Below are positions 18,419 through 26,506 of a DNA stretch of 64,000 nt, one piece after another; within the stretch, counting starts at the first letter, position 1; each line of letters begins with the position of its first letter. The stretch is from CBDBBY01 sp965203215 (GTDB taxonomy: Bacteria > Pseudomonadota > Alphaproteobacteria > Rhodobacterales > Rhodobacteraceae): assembly GCA_965203215.1 (NCBI GenBank), contig CBDBBY010000001.1, positions 1,364,001 to 1,428,000 on the forward strand. The letters are read 5' to 3'. Under the pieces are notes generated by a model. The model did no database searches. It saw nothing but the letters and a program-made list of their open reading frames with translations, and was not told where the DNA came from. A program made the translations under genes and the position numbers.

Positions 18419-20301
18419 TGCGCCTTTCGGTCGCGACGACCTCGGTTCCCGGCGAACTCTTCGAAAAACTCGAAGTGATCGCCGGGACCGGCTTCACCGG
18501 CGTTGAGCTCAATGAACCGGATCTGACTGGCTCCGCCGAAACGCCCGCGAGGGTCGGCAATCGCGCGGCAGAGCTGGGCTTGTCCGTCGATGTCTTTCAG
18601 CCGTTGCAAGGTTTCGAAGGACTGGCCGGAGAGGCCCGCACGCAGGCCCGCGAGCGACTCGATTCAAAACTGAAGCTAATGCATGCGCTTGGCGCTCGCA
18701 CTCTGCTGGTCGGCACGTCGACCCATCCGGATGCTTCGGGCGACCACGACACGCTTCGCGCCGACTTCGCAGAACTTGCGGAATGCGTCGGCAAGGCAGG
18801 TCTGCGGGCCGCCCTGATCGCCCTGCCGTGGGCCCGTCACATCCGATCCGAGATGGCCGCGCTGGAGATCGTCGGAGCTGTCGACAGCCCCCATCTGGGC
18901 CTCGCGCTGAATTCGTTCTTCTCGTTGGCCGATGGATCCCGTCCAGCCAGGCTGCGGGACATTCCCGGTGAAAAGCTGTTTCATGTTCAGCTGTCGGATG
19001 CCCCGGCGATGGATCTCGATATCTCGCGACTCAAAGGCCAATTCGGGCTGTTGCCGGGGCAAGGCGCGCTGAACCTGTCGGGCTTTGTGCGCGTCGTCGC
19101 GCGATCCGGCTACGCTGGCCCCTGGTCACTTGCCCGTGTCAGTGACGCCGCGCAGTGCAGTCGCGAGACCTATACGCGCGACGGTTTTCGCGCCTTGGTC
19201 TCCCTGCTGGATGAGGTGGCGCTCACCGAACCCGCACTGACGGCGCCACTGCCGAAGCTGCCACCCCGCGTCACGCCGAAAGGGATCGAGTTCGTCGAAT
19301 TCGCGGTCGACGATACCTCGCGCGCGGCTCTGACCGACATGTTGGCAGGCCTTTGCTTTCGCAAGGAACGCCAGCACGTTTCGAAATCCGTCGAGCTTTG
19401 GCGGCAGGGTGCGATCAATCTGGTGCTCAACTCCGAAGCCACCGGCTTTGCTGCCAATGCGCTGGAAGAGCATGGACCATCTGTGTGCGACATGGGGCTG
19501 CGGGTCAGCGATGCCGCGCAGACCGTGGCGCGGGCAACTCAACTGGGTGCGCCAGCCTTTTCTCAACCCGTCGGTGCCGGCGAGTTGGACATTCCCGCGA
19601 TCAAAGGCGTTGGCGGCAGTGTCGTGCATTTCATCGACGAGAAATCCGACTTGCACCGGGTCTGGGACATCGAATTCCAACCCGTGCCAAAGACCGAGGC
19701 CGCACCACCCGCCGGCCTGCGCAGGATCGACCATATCGCCCAGACGATGCGCTATCAAGAGATGCAAAGCTGGCTGACCTACTACACGTCGACATTCGAA
19801 ATGGAGAAAGCGCCGGTCGTTGATGTGGTGGACCCGTCTGGCGTGGTTCTCTCCCAAGCGCTCGCGAGCCCCGAGGGCGAGGTGCGCTTGAACCTCAACG
19901 GCGCGGGCGAGCGCAGGACATTCGCCGGCGCGTTTCTTGCCGACCAATTCGGTGCTGGTGTGCAGCACATCGCCTTTTTGACAGACGATATCTTCGAGAC
20001 AGCCGTCTATCTGGACGCCGCGCATTTCCAGCGCCTGAAGATGCCCGAAAATTACTATGACGATCTCGCGGTCACCTTCGGCTTGGACATCGAGACGACC
20101 GACACGCTCCGGGCCGGGCATATCCTCTACGACCGCGACGGCGACACCGAGTATTTCCAGATCTACAGCGCTCCGATTTTTCGCGGCTTCTTCTTCGAGA
20201 TCGTCCAGCGCAGGGGCGGCTATCAGGGTTATGGCGCCCGCAATGCGCCCGTTCGGCTTGCCGCCCAGATGCGGGACACAAAAGAAAGGCAAATGAGATA
20301 A
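18418..20301 (+). CDS. Two-domain 3-dehydroshikimate dehydratase/HPPD-like protein (QuiC type)
   Basis: This 627-residue protein joins two metal-dependent domains. Residues 1 to about 275 form a sugar-phosphate-isomerase/epimerase TIM barrel of the dehydroshikimate dehydratase group. Residues about 288-627 form a vicinal-oxygen-chelate domain like 4-hydroxyphenylpyruvate dioxygenase. The second domain keeps the iron ligands: H439 (RIDHIAQT), H517 (VQHIAFLTDD) and E594 (FFFEIVQRRGG). The same architecture is known in QuiC enzymes of quinate/shikimate breakdown, which yield protocatechuate. No ring-cleavage dioxygenase is in the window, so a different substrate is possible. Confidence 0.85.
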   Translation: MRLSVATTSVPGELFEKLEVIAGTGFTGVELNEPDLTGSAETPARVGNRAAELGLSVDVFQPLQGFEGLAGEARTQARERLDSKLKLMHALGARTLLVGTSTHPDASGDHDTLRADFAELAECVGKAGLRAALIALPWARHIRSEMAALEIVGAVDSPHLGLALNSFFSLADGSRPARLRDIPGEKLFHVQLSDAPAMDLDISRLKGQFGLLPGQGALNLSGFVRVVARSGYAGPWSLARVSDAAQCSRETYTRDGFRALVSLLDEVALTEPALTAPLPKLPPRVTPKGIEFVEFAVDDTSRAALTDMLAGLCFRKERQHVSKSVELWRQGAINLVLNSEATGFAANALEEHGPSVCDMGLRVSDAAQTVARATQLGAPAFSQPVGAGELDIPAIKGVGGSVVHFIDEKSDLHRVWDIEFQPVPKTEAAPPAGLRRIDHIAQTMRYQEMQSWLTYYTSTFEMEKAPVVDVVDPSGVVLSQALASPEGEVRLNLNGAGERRTFAGAFLADQFGAGVQHIAFLTDDIFETAVYLDAAHFQRLKMPENYYDDLAVTFGLDIETTDTLRAGHILYDRDGDTEYFQIYSAPIFRGFFFEIVQRRGGYQGYGARNAPVRLAAQMRDTKERQMR

Positions 20302-20351
20302 GCGAAGACGCTAACGCCGTCCGCCACTGGTGGCGTACATCGATCATCGAC

Positions 20352-21110
20352 ATGGCACCGGGACGCATTGCCTTTCGAGGTCACCCAATCGAAGACCTGA
20401 TCGGCAACGTGGGCTTCGGCCAGATGATCTGGCTGATGACGCGCGGCGATTTGCCAACGTCCGAACAGGCGGCGCTTCTGGAATGCGCACTTGTTGCCGG
20501 TGTCGATCACGGCCCGCAAGCGCCCTCGATCGCCGCTGCGCGAATGGCGGCGACCTGCGGAGTTGGGCTGAACAATGTCATGGCCACGGGCGTCAATATG
20601 CTGGGCGACGTGCATGGCGGGGCGGGCGAACAATGCGCCGAGCTCTATCTTGGCATTGCCGCGCGTCTGGACGCGGGCGACGATCTTGAGACGGCAGCGC
20701 GGGACGGCATCGCGGATTGGCGCGAAACACATGGCAATATTATTCCGGGCTTCGGGCACCGTTTCCACAAGCCCGTCGACCCGCGCGCGCCGCGCCTGAT
20801 GGCATTGGTGCGCGAGGCTGCCGACGACGACGCTGTTTCAGGCCGGTTCGCGGATATTGGCGAGGCCGTGCAGGCCGAAATCGAGCGTAGTCGGGGCGCA
20901 GAGATTGCCATGAACATTGACGGTGCAACGGCGGTGATCTTCTGCGAGTTGGGTTTTCCGCCGCCGCTGTCGCGCGGGCTCTTCTGCCTCAGCCGGTCGG
21001 TTGGCGTGCTCACCCACGGCTGGGAACAAATGCAACAAGGTGGGCGCAACAAGGGGCCGATGCCACCGAAATATCTGCCCGAATACGAACCGTTGGGGGA
21101 CGATGAGTGA
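20352..21110 (+). CDS. Citrate-synthase-fold lyase (citryl-CoA lyase-like)
   Basis: This 252-residue protein has the citrate synthase fold at the short length usual for citryl-CoA lyase relatives. It shows the active-site blocks NMLGDVHGGAGEQCAELY and IPGFGHRFHKPVDPRAPRL, both with the expected histidines. The ATG at 20352 is the only ordinary start in frame. However, readable homologous-looking residues (HWWRTSIIDMAPGRIAFRG) begin about 17 codons earlier, just after the preceding stop, so the true start may be a rare codon near 20298. The reaction is inferred: a Claisen-type cleavage or condensation of an acyl-CoA. Confidence 0.75.
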   Translation: MAPGRIAFRGHPIEDLIGNVGFGQMIWLMTRGDLPTSEQAALLECALVAGVDHGPQAPSIAAARMAATCGVGLNNVMATGVNMLGDVHGGAGEQCAELYLGIAARLDAGDDLETAARDGIADWRETHGNIIPGFGHRFHKPVDPRAPRLMALVREAADDDAVSGRFADIGEAVQAEIERSRGAEIAMNIDGATAVIFCELGFPPPLSRGLFCLSRSVGVLTHGWEQMQQGGRNKGPMPPKYLPEYEPLGDDE

Positions 21111-22266
21111 GCTAGCGGAATCCTTCCGGGTCGGACTGATCGGCACGGGTCGCATCAGCGACATCTATCTCAAAACACTGAAGAAATACCCACAGGTTGA
21201 TATTGTCGCCTGCGGCAGTCTCAATCTGGACGAAAGCCGCGCGAAGGCGGAGGTCCACGGCGTGCCACGCGCCGCCATGCCGGAAGCGATCATCGCCGAC
21301 CCAGATATCGACGCGATCCTGAACCTTACGATCCCGGAAGCTCACGCGCTGATCAGCCTTGCCGCGCTTAAGGCGGGCAAGCATGTCTATTCCGAAAAGC
21401 CGTTGGTCAGTGACTTGGTTGATGGTCGCCAAGTGTTGGACCTTGCCGTCGCCGAAGGCTTGACCGTAGGCAGCGCGCCGGACACCTGGCTCGGCGGGCG
21501 ATGGCAGACCGTGCGCAAGCTGCTCGACCAAAGGGCGATTGGCCATCCCACCGGCTGCGCGGCCTTTGTCGGCACCCATGGCACCGAGCGCCACAATCCG
21601 AACCCAGATTTCTATTACCGGATCGGTGGCGGCCCGATGTTGGACCTCGGACCCTATTACCTGTCCGCCATGGTCTTCTTTCTTGGCCCAATAGTTCGGG
21701 TGGCAGGCATCTCGAACCGTGCCTTCGACCGCCGAATGATCGAGAACGGCCCGCGGAATGGTGCGTGGATGGAGGTCGAGGTCGACACTCATGTGCAAGG
21801 CATGCTCGAGTTTGAAAGCGGAGCGATCGGATCCATCACCATGAGCTTCGACATCTGGGACAGCGAGATGCCCCGGTTGGAGATCTATGGCACCGAAGGT
21901 ACGATCTGCATTCCCGATCCGGATCCCGTCTTTGGGGCCAATCGGTTCGAAGGCGAGGTTTGGGTGCGCACACGCGACTCCTCCCGCTGGACCCACCTGC
22001 CTCGACCTATGGGCCGCGACAATTGGCAGGTGGCCGAGAACACGCACGGGATCAACGAAGACAGCCGCGGCATGGGCCTGATCGAGATGGCCGACGCCAT
22101 CGCACATGGGCGCGCGCCTCGGTGTAGCGGCGAACTGGCCTATCACGTGCTCGAGGTGATGACTGGTATCCTCGACAGTCCTGCGCAGGGCCGGTTCGTT
22201 GATATCGAAAGCCGCCCCGCCACTCCCGAAATTCTGCCCGAACAGTTTCCGGAGACCACAGCATGA
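21103..22266 (+). CDS. Gfo/Idh/MocA-family oxidoreductase (second of three)
   Basis: This 387-residue dehydrogenase begins at ATG 21103 inside the end of the previous gene (ATGAGTGA overlap). The cofactor loop is VGLIGTGRISDIYL and the EKP motif is VYSEKPLVSDLVDG. The C-terminal barrel domain contains GGGPMLDLGPYYL, where the His-position loop differs from the first copy. It is as divergent from the other two copies as family members generally are, so it likely acts on a different intermediate. Confidence 0.88.
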   Translation: MSELAESFRVGLIGTGRISDIYLKTLKKYPQVDIVACGSLNLDESRAKAEVHGVPRAAMPEAIIADPDIDAILNLTIPEAHALISLAALKAGKHVYSEKPLVSDLVDGRQVLDLAVAEGLTVGSAPDTWLGGRWQTVRKLLDQRAIGHPTGCAAFVGTHGTERHNPNPDFYYRIGGGPMLDLGPYYLSAMVFFLGPIVRVAGISNRAFDRRMIENGPRNGAWMEVEVDTHVQGMLEFESGAIGSITMSFDIWDSEMPRLEIYGTEGTICIPDPDPVFGANRFEGEVWVRTRDSSRWTHLPRPMGRDNWQVAENTHGINEDSRGMGLIEMADAIAHGRAPRCSGELAYHVLEVMTGILDSPAQGRFVDIESRPATPEILPEQFPETTA

Positions 22267-22922
22267 GCATTCAAACCCTCGATATCGGCGAGCCGTTCTT
22301 CACCTTGCGCCTTCTGCACAGCGAGGCGTCGCATCGGATTGGCGGCAAGACCATCGCCTTGAATCTTGCCGACACGCCGATAAGGGTTCGGGAACAGAAA
22401 CTGGACTCCCTGCAATCGGTGATCCTGAAAGACACGGATATCCACGATGTGGAGCACGCCATCCTGATCGAGCGCTTCGCGGACCACAGCGACGAAGGCT
22501 CACTGCTGGCCGAGGTGCGAAACGCATGGTCCAGCGCGTATCAGGTGCGCGGCGAAGACCGCCTGCGCGACGTCGAACATTACATGTCGCCCAAGGTCTG
22601 GGTCGGGCGGGTCGGCTTTACGTTCTACCACTCGGCCTCTGTGCCACTGAATGTCGGACTGCACCGCGACCACGCATTTTGCACCGTGCCGGGCTTTCGG
22701 GAGGTACACACGCAGATCGTCGGTTTCGGCAAGATGCAGCAGTGCCGAGAGAGGGATGTGGACACGCTCTATCTCGAAGAACCTATGGTCCCCGGCACAA
22801 CCCATCGCCCGATGTATGACGCCGAGGGCAATTATCCCTGGCACCAGTACGAAACCGTTACCCCGTCGATCTTCATGGCTGTGGAGATGCTGCCGGACGG
22901 GGCAACTCCGCCGGAGCTTTGA
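22263..22922 (+). CDS. Protein of unknown family, conserved-looking HRDH motif
   Basis: I do not recognise this 219-residue soluble protein. It has no signal peptide or membrane helix. A His/Asp/Glu-rich stretch (VGLHRDHAFCTVPGFREVHT, starting about residue 129) followed by QIVGFGKMQQC resembles the metal-binding strands of cupin-like proteins, as seen in sugar-acid lyases or isomerases. It overlaps the previous gene by four bases and ends three bases before the next, so it is an integral part of the pathway operon. It may be an isomerase, epimerase or decarboxylase. This is inference only. Confidence 0.7.
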   Translation: MSIQTLDIGEPFFTLRLLHSEASHRIGGKTIALNLADTPIRVREQKLDSLQSVILKDTDIHDVEHAILIERFADHSDEGSLLAEVRNAWSSAYQVRGEDRLRDVEHYMSPKVWVGRVGFTFYHSASVPLNVGLHRDHAFCTVPGFREVHTQIVGFGKMQQCRERDVDTLYLEEPMVPGTTHRPMYDAEGNYPWHQYETVTPSIFMAVEMLPDGATPPEL

Positions 22923-22925
22923 TCC

Positions 22926-24107
22926 ATGTTGCTTCCAGAACAGATAGATTTCAACGGCCCATTTCCACGCCTGCCACGCCGTCTGCGTCTTGGGGTGGTC
23001 GGAGGCGGCCGCATCTCCACCATTCAAGCCACAGCCGCGCGGCTGACCGACCGATGGGAAGTCGCGGCAGGTGCGTTCTCTTCCGACCCCGACCGGGCCA
23101 AAGCGGCCGCTGGCGAATGGTTTCTGCCCGAAGAACGCTGCTACACCTCCTTCGACAAGATGGCGTCGCAAGAAGCCATCCGCCCAGACGGGGTGGACGC
23201 GGTGATGATCACCACGCCCAACCATCTGCATTTCCCGGCTGCCAAAGCCTTTCTGGAGGCTGGAATTGACGTGTTGTGCGACAAGCCTCTCGCGAACGAG
23301 GTGGCTGAGGCCGAGGAACTGGTCAGTCTCGCGGAGGCGTCGTCCTGCGTTTTCGGCGTTTCCTACACCATGTCGTGCTTTCCGATGATCCGGCAGGCGC
23401 GCGAGATCGTGGCGGGGGATGGCATCGGCAGGATCAATCAAATCCATGTGGAATTTCTGCAGGATTGGATGACGCAGGAAGACCTCGCCGACGCGCCGCA
23501 CGTCAAATGGCGGCTCGATCCGGCGAAATCGGGCAAAACCAGCTGCGTGGGCGATATCGGCACACACGCCGCCCATCTGGCTCAGTTTGTCAGCCATCTG
23601 GATCTGACCGATCTGAAGGCCGAATTCCACGTCTGTGGTGCGCCCAAGCCCTTGGAGGACACGGCATTCATGGTGACGCGCTACGACGGCGAGGTGCCCG
23701 GCACGCTGATGTGCACGCGGCTTGCCCCCGGCAACCGAGGCGGGCTGCGGCTGCGGATCTTTGGTTCGGAAGGTGGGCTGGAATGGGGCTTGGAAAACTC
23801 TGAAGAGCTGAAATTCAACCGCTTCGGCGAGCCGGACCGCATCATCTCTCGCGGGCATGGCCATGGCGTCGGTCCGAGGGTAGAGCGGATGATCCGCACC
23901 GCGCGGGGCTTCCCCGAGGGCATCATCGAAGCTTGGGGCAATCTTTACACTGAGTTTGCCATGGCCATTGCAGCCCGGCGCGACGGGCGTTCCGTCCCGG
24001 AGGGCTGGCTCGACATGCCGCGCGTGCGTGATGGAGCAAATGGCGTACGGTTCATCGACGCTGCAGTCCGGTCGCACGAGGCCGGAGGGAACTGGGTTTC
24101 AGCTTGA
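22926..24107 (+). CDS. Gfo/Idh/MocA-family oxidoreductase (third of three)
   Basis: This 393-residue dehydrogenase has cofactor loop LGVVGGGRISTIQA (about residues 22-35) and the shifted family motif VLCDKPLANEVAEAEE, with DKP in place of EKP. The substrate-side segment CVGDIGTHAAHLAQF carries the catalytic Asp and His spacing (DIGTHA) typical of glucose-6-P-dehydrogenase-like members. It ends just before the palindromic control site at 24122. Confidence 0.88.
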   Translation: MLLPEQIDFNGPFPRLPRRLRLGVVGGGRISTIQATAARLTDRWEVAAGAFSSDPDRAKAAAGEWFLPEERCYTSFDKMASQEAIRPDGVDAVMITTPNHLHFPAAKAFLEAGIDVLCDKPLANEVAEAEELVSLAEASSCVFGVSYTMSCFPMIRQAREIVAGDGIGRINQIHVEFLQDWMTQEDLADAPHVKWRLDPAKSGKTSCVGDIGTHAAHLAQFVSHLDLTDLKAEFHVCGAPKPLEDTAFMVTRYDGEVPGTLMCTRLAPGNRGGLRLRIFGSEGGLEWGLENSEELKFNRFGEPDRIISRGHGHGVGPRVERMIRTARGFPEGIIEAWGNLYTEFAMAIAARRDGRSVPEGWLDMPRVRDGANGVRFIDAAVRSHEAGGNWVSA

Positions 24108-24121
24108 CAAGCGAGGAAAAT

Positions 24122-24158
24122 GATGATTTACAAAATATCAGATATTTTGTAAATCATC
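24122..24158. promoter_or_regulatory. Perfect 37-base palindrome, likely operator of the second half-operon
   Basis: Two 17-base arms (GATGATTTACAAAATAT and its exact complement) flank CAG. The right arm plus two bases is identical over 20 bases to 15430-15449. The site sits between the third oxidoreductase and the TIM-barrel gene, 40 bases before the latter's start. A terminator is less likely: the stem is A+T-rich and no T-run follows. The shared sequence points to a regulator-binding role. Confidence 0.7.
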
Positions 24159-24197
24159 TGTCATAAAACGCTGAAACCGAGGCGGGAGGTGCATCAA

Positions 24198-25073
24198 ATG
24201 CCAAAATCGCCGCACCGGAACGATGACCGGCTCTATTCGCTCGCGCATCTGACGCTGATCAACTGCACACCCGCAGAGCTGATCTATATCGCCGCTCGCG
24301 CAGGCTATGATGCCGTGAGCCCACGCTTTGTGACTATGAACGTCCCCGGAGAGTTCAGCCAGTCGCCGCTGGACGCCGCACAGGTGCAGGCGGCGAAGAC
24401 CGCACTCGAAACAACCGGGCTCAAAGTGCTCGATATCGAATTGGCCCGAATCACCGAGGATTGCGACCCGCGCGATTTCGAGGCCGCGCTGGAATTGGGC
24501 GGGGAGCTTGGCGCGCACCATATGATCATGTCGGCTTGGACGACGCGCCGTGACGACCGCAATTTCATCCTCGACACCTTTGCCCAAACCTGCGACCTCG
24601 CCGCGCCCTTCGGCATCACCGTCGACTTGGAATTCCCGTCCTTCTCGCGCCTTCGCACGCTGGACGAAGCACTCGATATCTTGCGCGCGGCAGATCGCCC
24701 CAACGGCGGCATCCTTGTCGACACGCTCTATCTGCACCTTAGCCGGGTCGATATCGGTGAGCTGCTGCACGTCCCGCCGGAATGGCTGCATTTCCTGCAC
24801 ATTTCCGATTGCCTTCCCGGCATCGCCGACACCCGAGAAGGCATGATCCAGCTGGCCCGCGACGCGCGGCTTTATCCCGGCGAGGGCTGGATCGATTTCG
24901 CCGGTATCATCGAGCGCTGCCCACCCATGAACTATTCGATCGAACTCCCCAACCAGGCCCGAGTGGCCGAACTGGGGTTCGAGGAACATGCCCGCCGCTG
25001 CCTGATCCATGCCAAGGCAACCTTCGGCGCGGCGCGATCCAAACGTCGCGAACCCCAAAAGCACGCGGCTTGA
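24198..25073 (+). CDS. Sugar phosphate isomerase/epimerase-type TIM-barrel protein
   Basis: This 291-residue protein belongs to the xylose-isomerase-like/AP-endonuclease-2 TIM-barrel family (IolE/IolH and related epimerases). Typical metal-ligand strands are seen: TVDLEFPSFSRL with its Glu, GGILVDTLYLHLSR with its Asp, and LHFLHISDC with the His/Asp pair. The C-terminal MNYSIELPNQ strand supplies the last Glu. The start at 24198 follows GGGAGGT (24185-24191); an in-frame ATG at 24189 overlaps that site and is rejected. It probably isomerises or dehydrates a keto intermediate of the pathway. Confidence 0.85.
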   Translation: MPKSPHRNDDRLYSLAHLTLINCTPAELIYIAARAGYDAVSPRFVTMNVPGEFSQSPLDAAQVQAAKTALETTGLKVLDIELARITEDCDPRDFEAALELGGELGAHHMIMSAWTTRRDDRNFILDTFAQTCDLAAPFGITVDLEFPSFSRLRTLDEALDILRAADRPNGGILVDTLYLHLSRVDIGELLHVPPEWLHFLHISDCLPGIADTREGMIQLARDARLYPGEGWIDFAGIIERCPPMNYSIELPNQARVAELGFEEHARRCLIHAKATFGAARSKRREPQKHAA

Positions 25074-25096
25074 ACAATCAATGTAGGGGATGCCGG

Positions 25097-26506
25097 ATGG
25101 CACGAGAATTATCCGAAGACGAACGCGTGTCGGCCGCTGAAATGTTGAGCCGGGCCCGCGCTGCCATGGCCGAAATCGAAGATTGGAGTCAGGAGCGTCT
25201 GGACCGTTTGAGCCAGGCTATCGCCTGGTACGCCGGCAACGAGAAAACCTTCACCCGACTGGCCGAGCAGGGAGTGGATGAGTCCGGCATCGGTGATCGC
25301 GCTGGCCGTCCGGGCAAGCGCTTCAAGATCCACATGGTGCTGCGCGATGTCCTGCGCACGCCTTCGACTGGGATTGTCGAGGTGGACGAGGCCAAGGGGC
25401 TGGTGAAATACGCCAAGCCTGCCGGCGTAGTAGCCTCGCTCATTCCGATGACCAACCCGGCCTTGACGCCGCCGGTCACTGGCGTGTCCTCGGCCAATGC
25501 GCGCAACGCGGTGATCTTCTCTCCACATCCGCGCACGGCGCAAACCACATTCGGGATGGTTGAAGTTATGCGTGCCGCTTGCCGCGCCGCCGGCGCACCC
25601 GAAGATCTGTTCCAGGCGATTCGCAAACCGTCCATTCCGCTCACCCAACACCTGATGGCAGAGGCTGACCTCACTCTGGCTACAGGCGGCAAGCCGATGG
25701 TGCAGGCGGCCTATAGCTCCGGCAAGCCGGCCTATGGCGTGGGTGCAGGCAACTCCTCGATCGTGATCGACGAGACGGCGGAAATTGAGATCGCCGCGCA
25801 GAACACACGCATCTCCAAGACCTCCGACTTCGGATCAGGCTGCTCGGCGGATGGCAACATCATCATCCAGCGCTCGATCTACGACAAGATGGTCGCGGCG
25901 CTGCAGGCCGAAGGCGGCTACCTCTGCGACGACGAAGAAAAGGCGATGCTCGAAATGGCCATGTGGGACGAGGAGGGCAACCGCACCTTCCCGACCATCG
26001 CCTGCAAACCGCAGCAAACAGCGGAAGTGGCTGGATTCATCATCCCCGAAGATCGCGAATTCCTGATGGTCGAGAACCAGGGCCAGATCGGGCCTGAGCA
26101 CAAGTTCAGCAAGGAGAAGCTGACAACGCTCATGGCGCTCTACCACTTCGAGACCTTCGACGACGCGCTTGAGACAGTCCGCCAAATCTACAACACCGGC
26201 GGCAAGGGTCATTCCTGCGGCATCTACAGCCACAACGACGATCGCATCGACCGTCTCGCCAAGCTCGCACCCGTCAGCCGCATGATGGTCCGCCAACCGC
26301 AATCCAAGGCCAATGCGGGCGCCTGGACCAATGGCATGCCGATGACCTCAAGCCTGGGCTGCGGCATCTGGGGCGGCAACATCACCAACGAGAATGTCAC
26401 AATGAAACACATGATGAACTACACATGGGTAGCGCGGCCCATCCCCGAGGATCGTCCCTCGGAAGAAGAGCTGTTCGGCGAGTTCTACGGACGGGAGGTC
26501 GCGTGA
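25097..26506 (+). CDS. CoA-acylating aldehyde dehydrogenase (SauS/EutE-like)
   Basis: This 469-residue aldehyde dehydrogenase is of the acylating type, which makes an acyl-CoA from an aldehyde, NAD(P)+ and CoA. The catalytic cysteine is C249 in KTSDFGSGCSADGN, the pattern of the AdhE/EutE/SauS branch rather than of hydrolytic ALDHs. The cofactor region includes SLIPMTNPALTPP. The ATG at 25097 follows GTAGGGGA; the longer upstream frame overlaps the previous gene. It resembles sulfoacetaldehyde dehydrogenase (SauS), but no sulfonate lyase or sulfite exporter is present. The ATGA overlap with the ThDP enzyme couples the two steps. Confidence 0.85.
   Translation: MARELSEDERVSAAEMLSRARAAMAEIEDWSQERLDRLSQAIAWYAGNEKTFTRLAEQGVDESGIGDRAGRPGKRFKIHMVLRDVLRTPSTGIVEVDEAKGLVKYAKPAGVVASLIPMTNPALTPPVTGVSSANARNAVIFSPHPRTAQTTFGMVEVMRAACRAAGAPEDLFQAIRKPSIPLTQHLMAEADLTLATGGKPMVQAAYSSGKPAYGVGAGNSSIVIDETAEIEIAAQNTRISKTSDFGSGCSADGNIIIQRSIYDKMVAALQAEGGYLCDDEEKAMLEMAMWDEEGNRTFPTIACKPQQTAEVAGFIIPEDREFLMVENQGQIGPEHKFSKEKLTTLMALYHFETFDDALETVRQIYNTGGKGHSCGIYSHNDDRIDRLAKLAPVSRMMVRQPQSKANAGAWTNGMPMTSSLGCGIWGGNITNENVTMKHMMNYTWVARPIPEDRPSEEELFGEFYGREVA

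Noticed and set aside
24122..24158. Palindrome read as a transcription terminator
   Set aside because: The stem is A+T-rich, no T-run follows, and 20 bases are shared exactly with an upstream region of another gene, so a binding site is the better reading.
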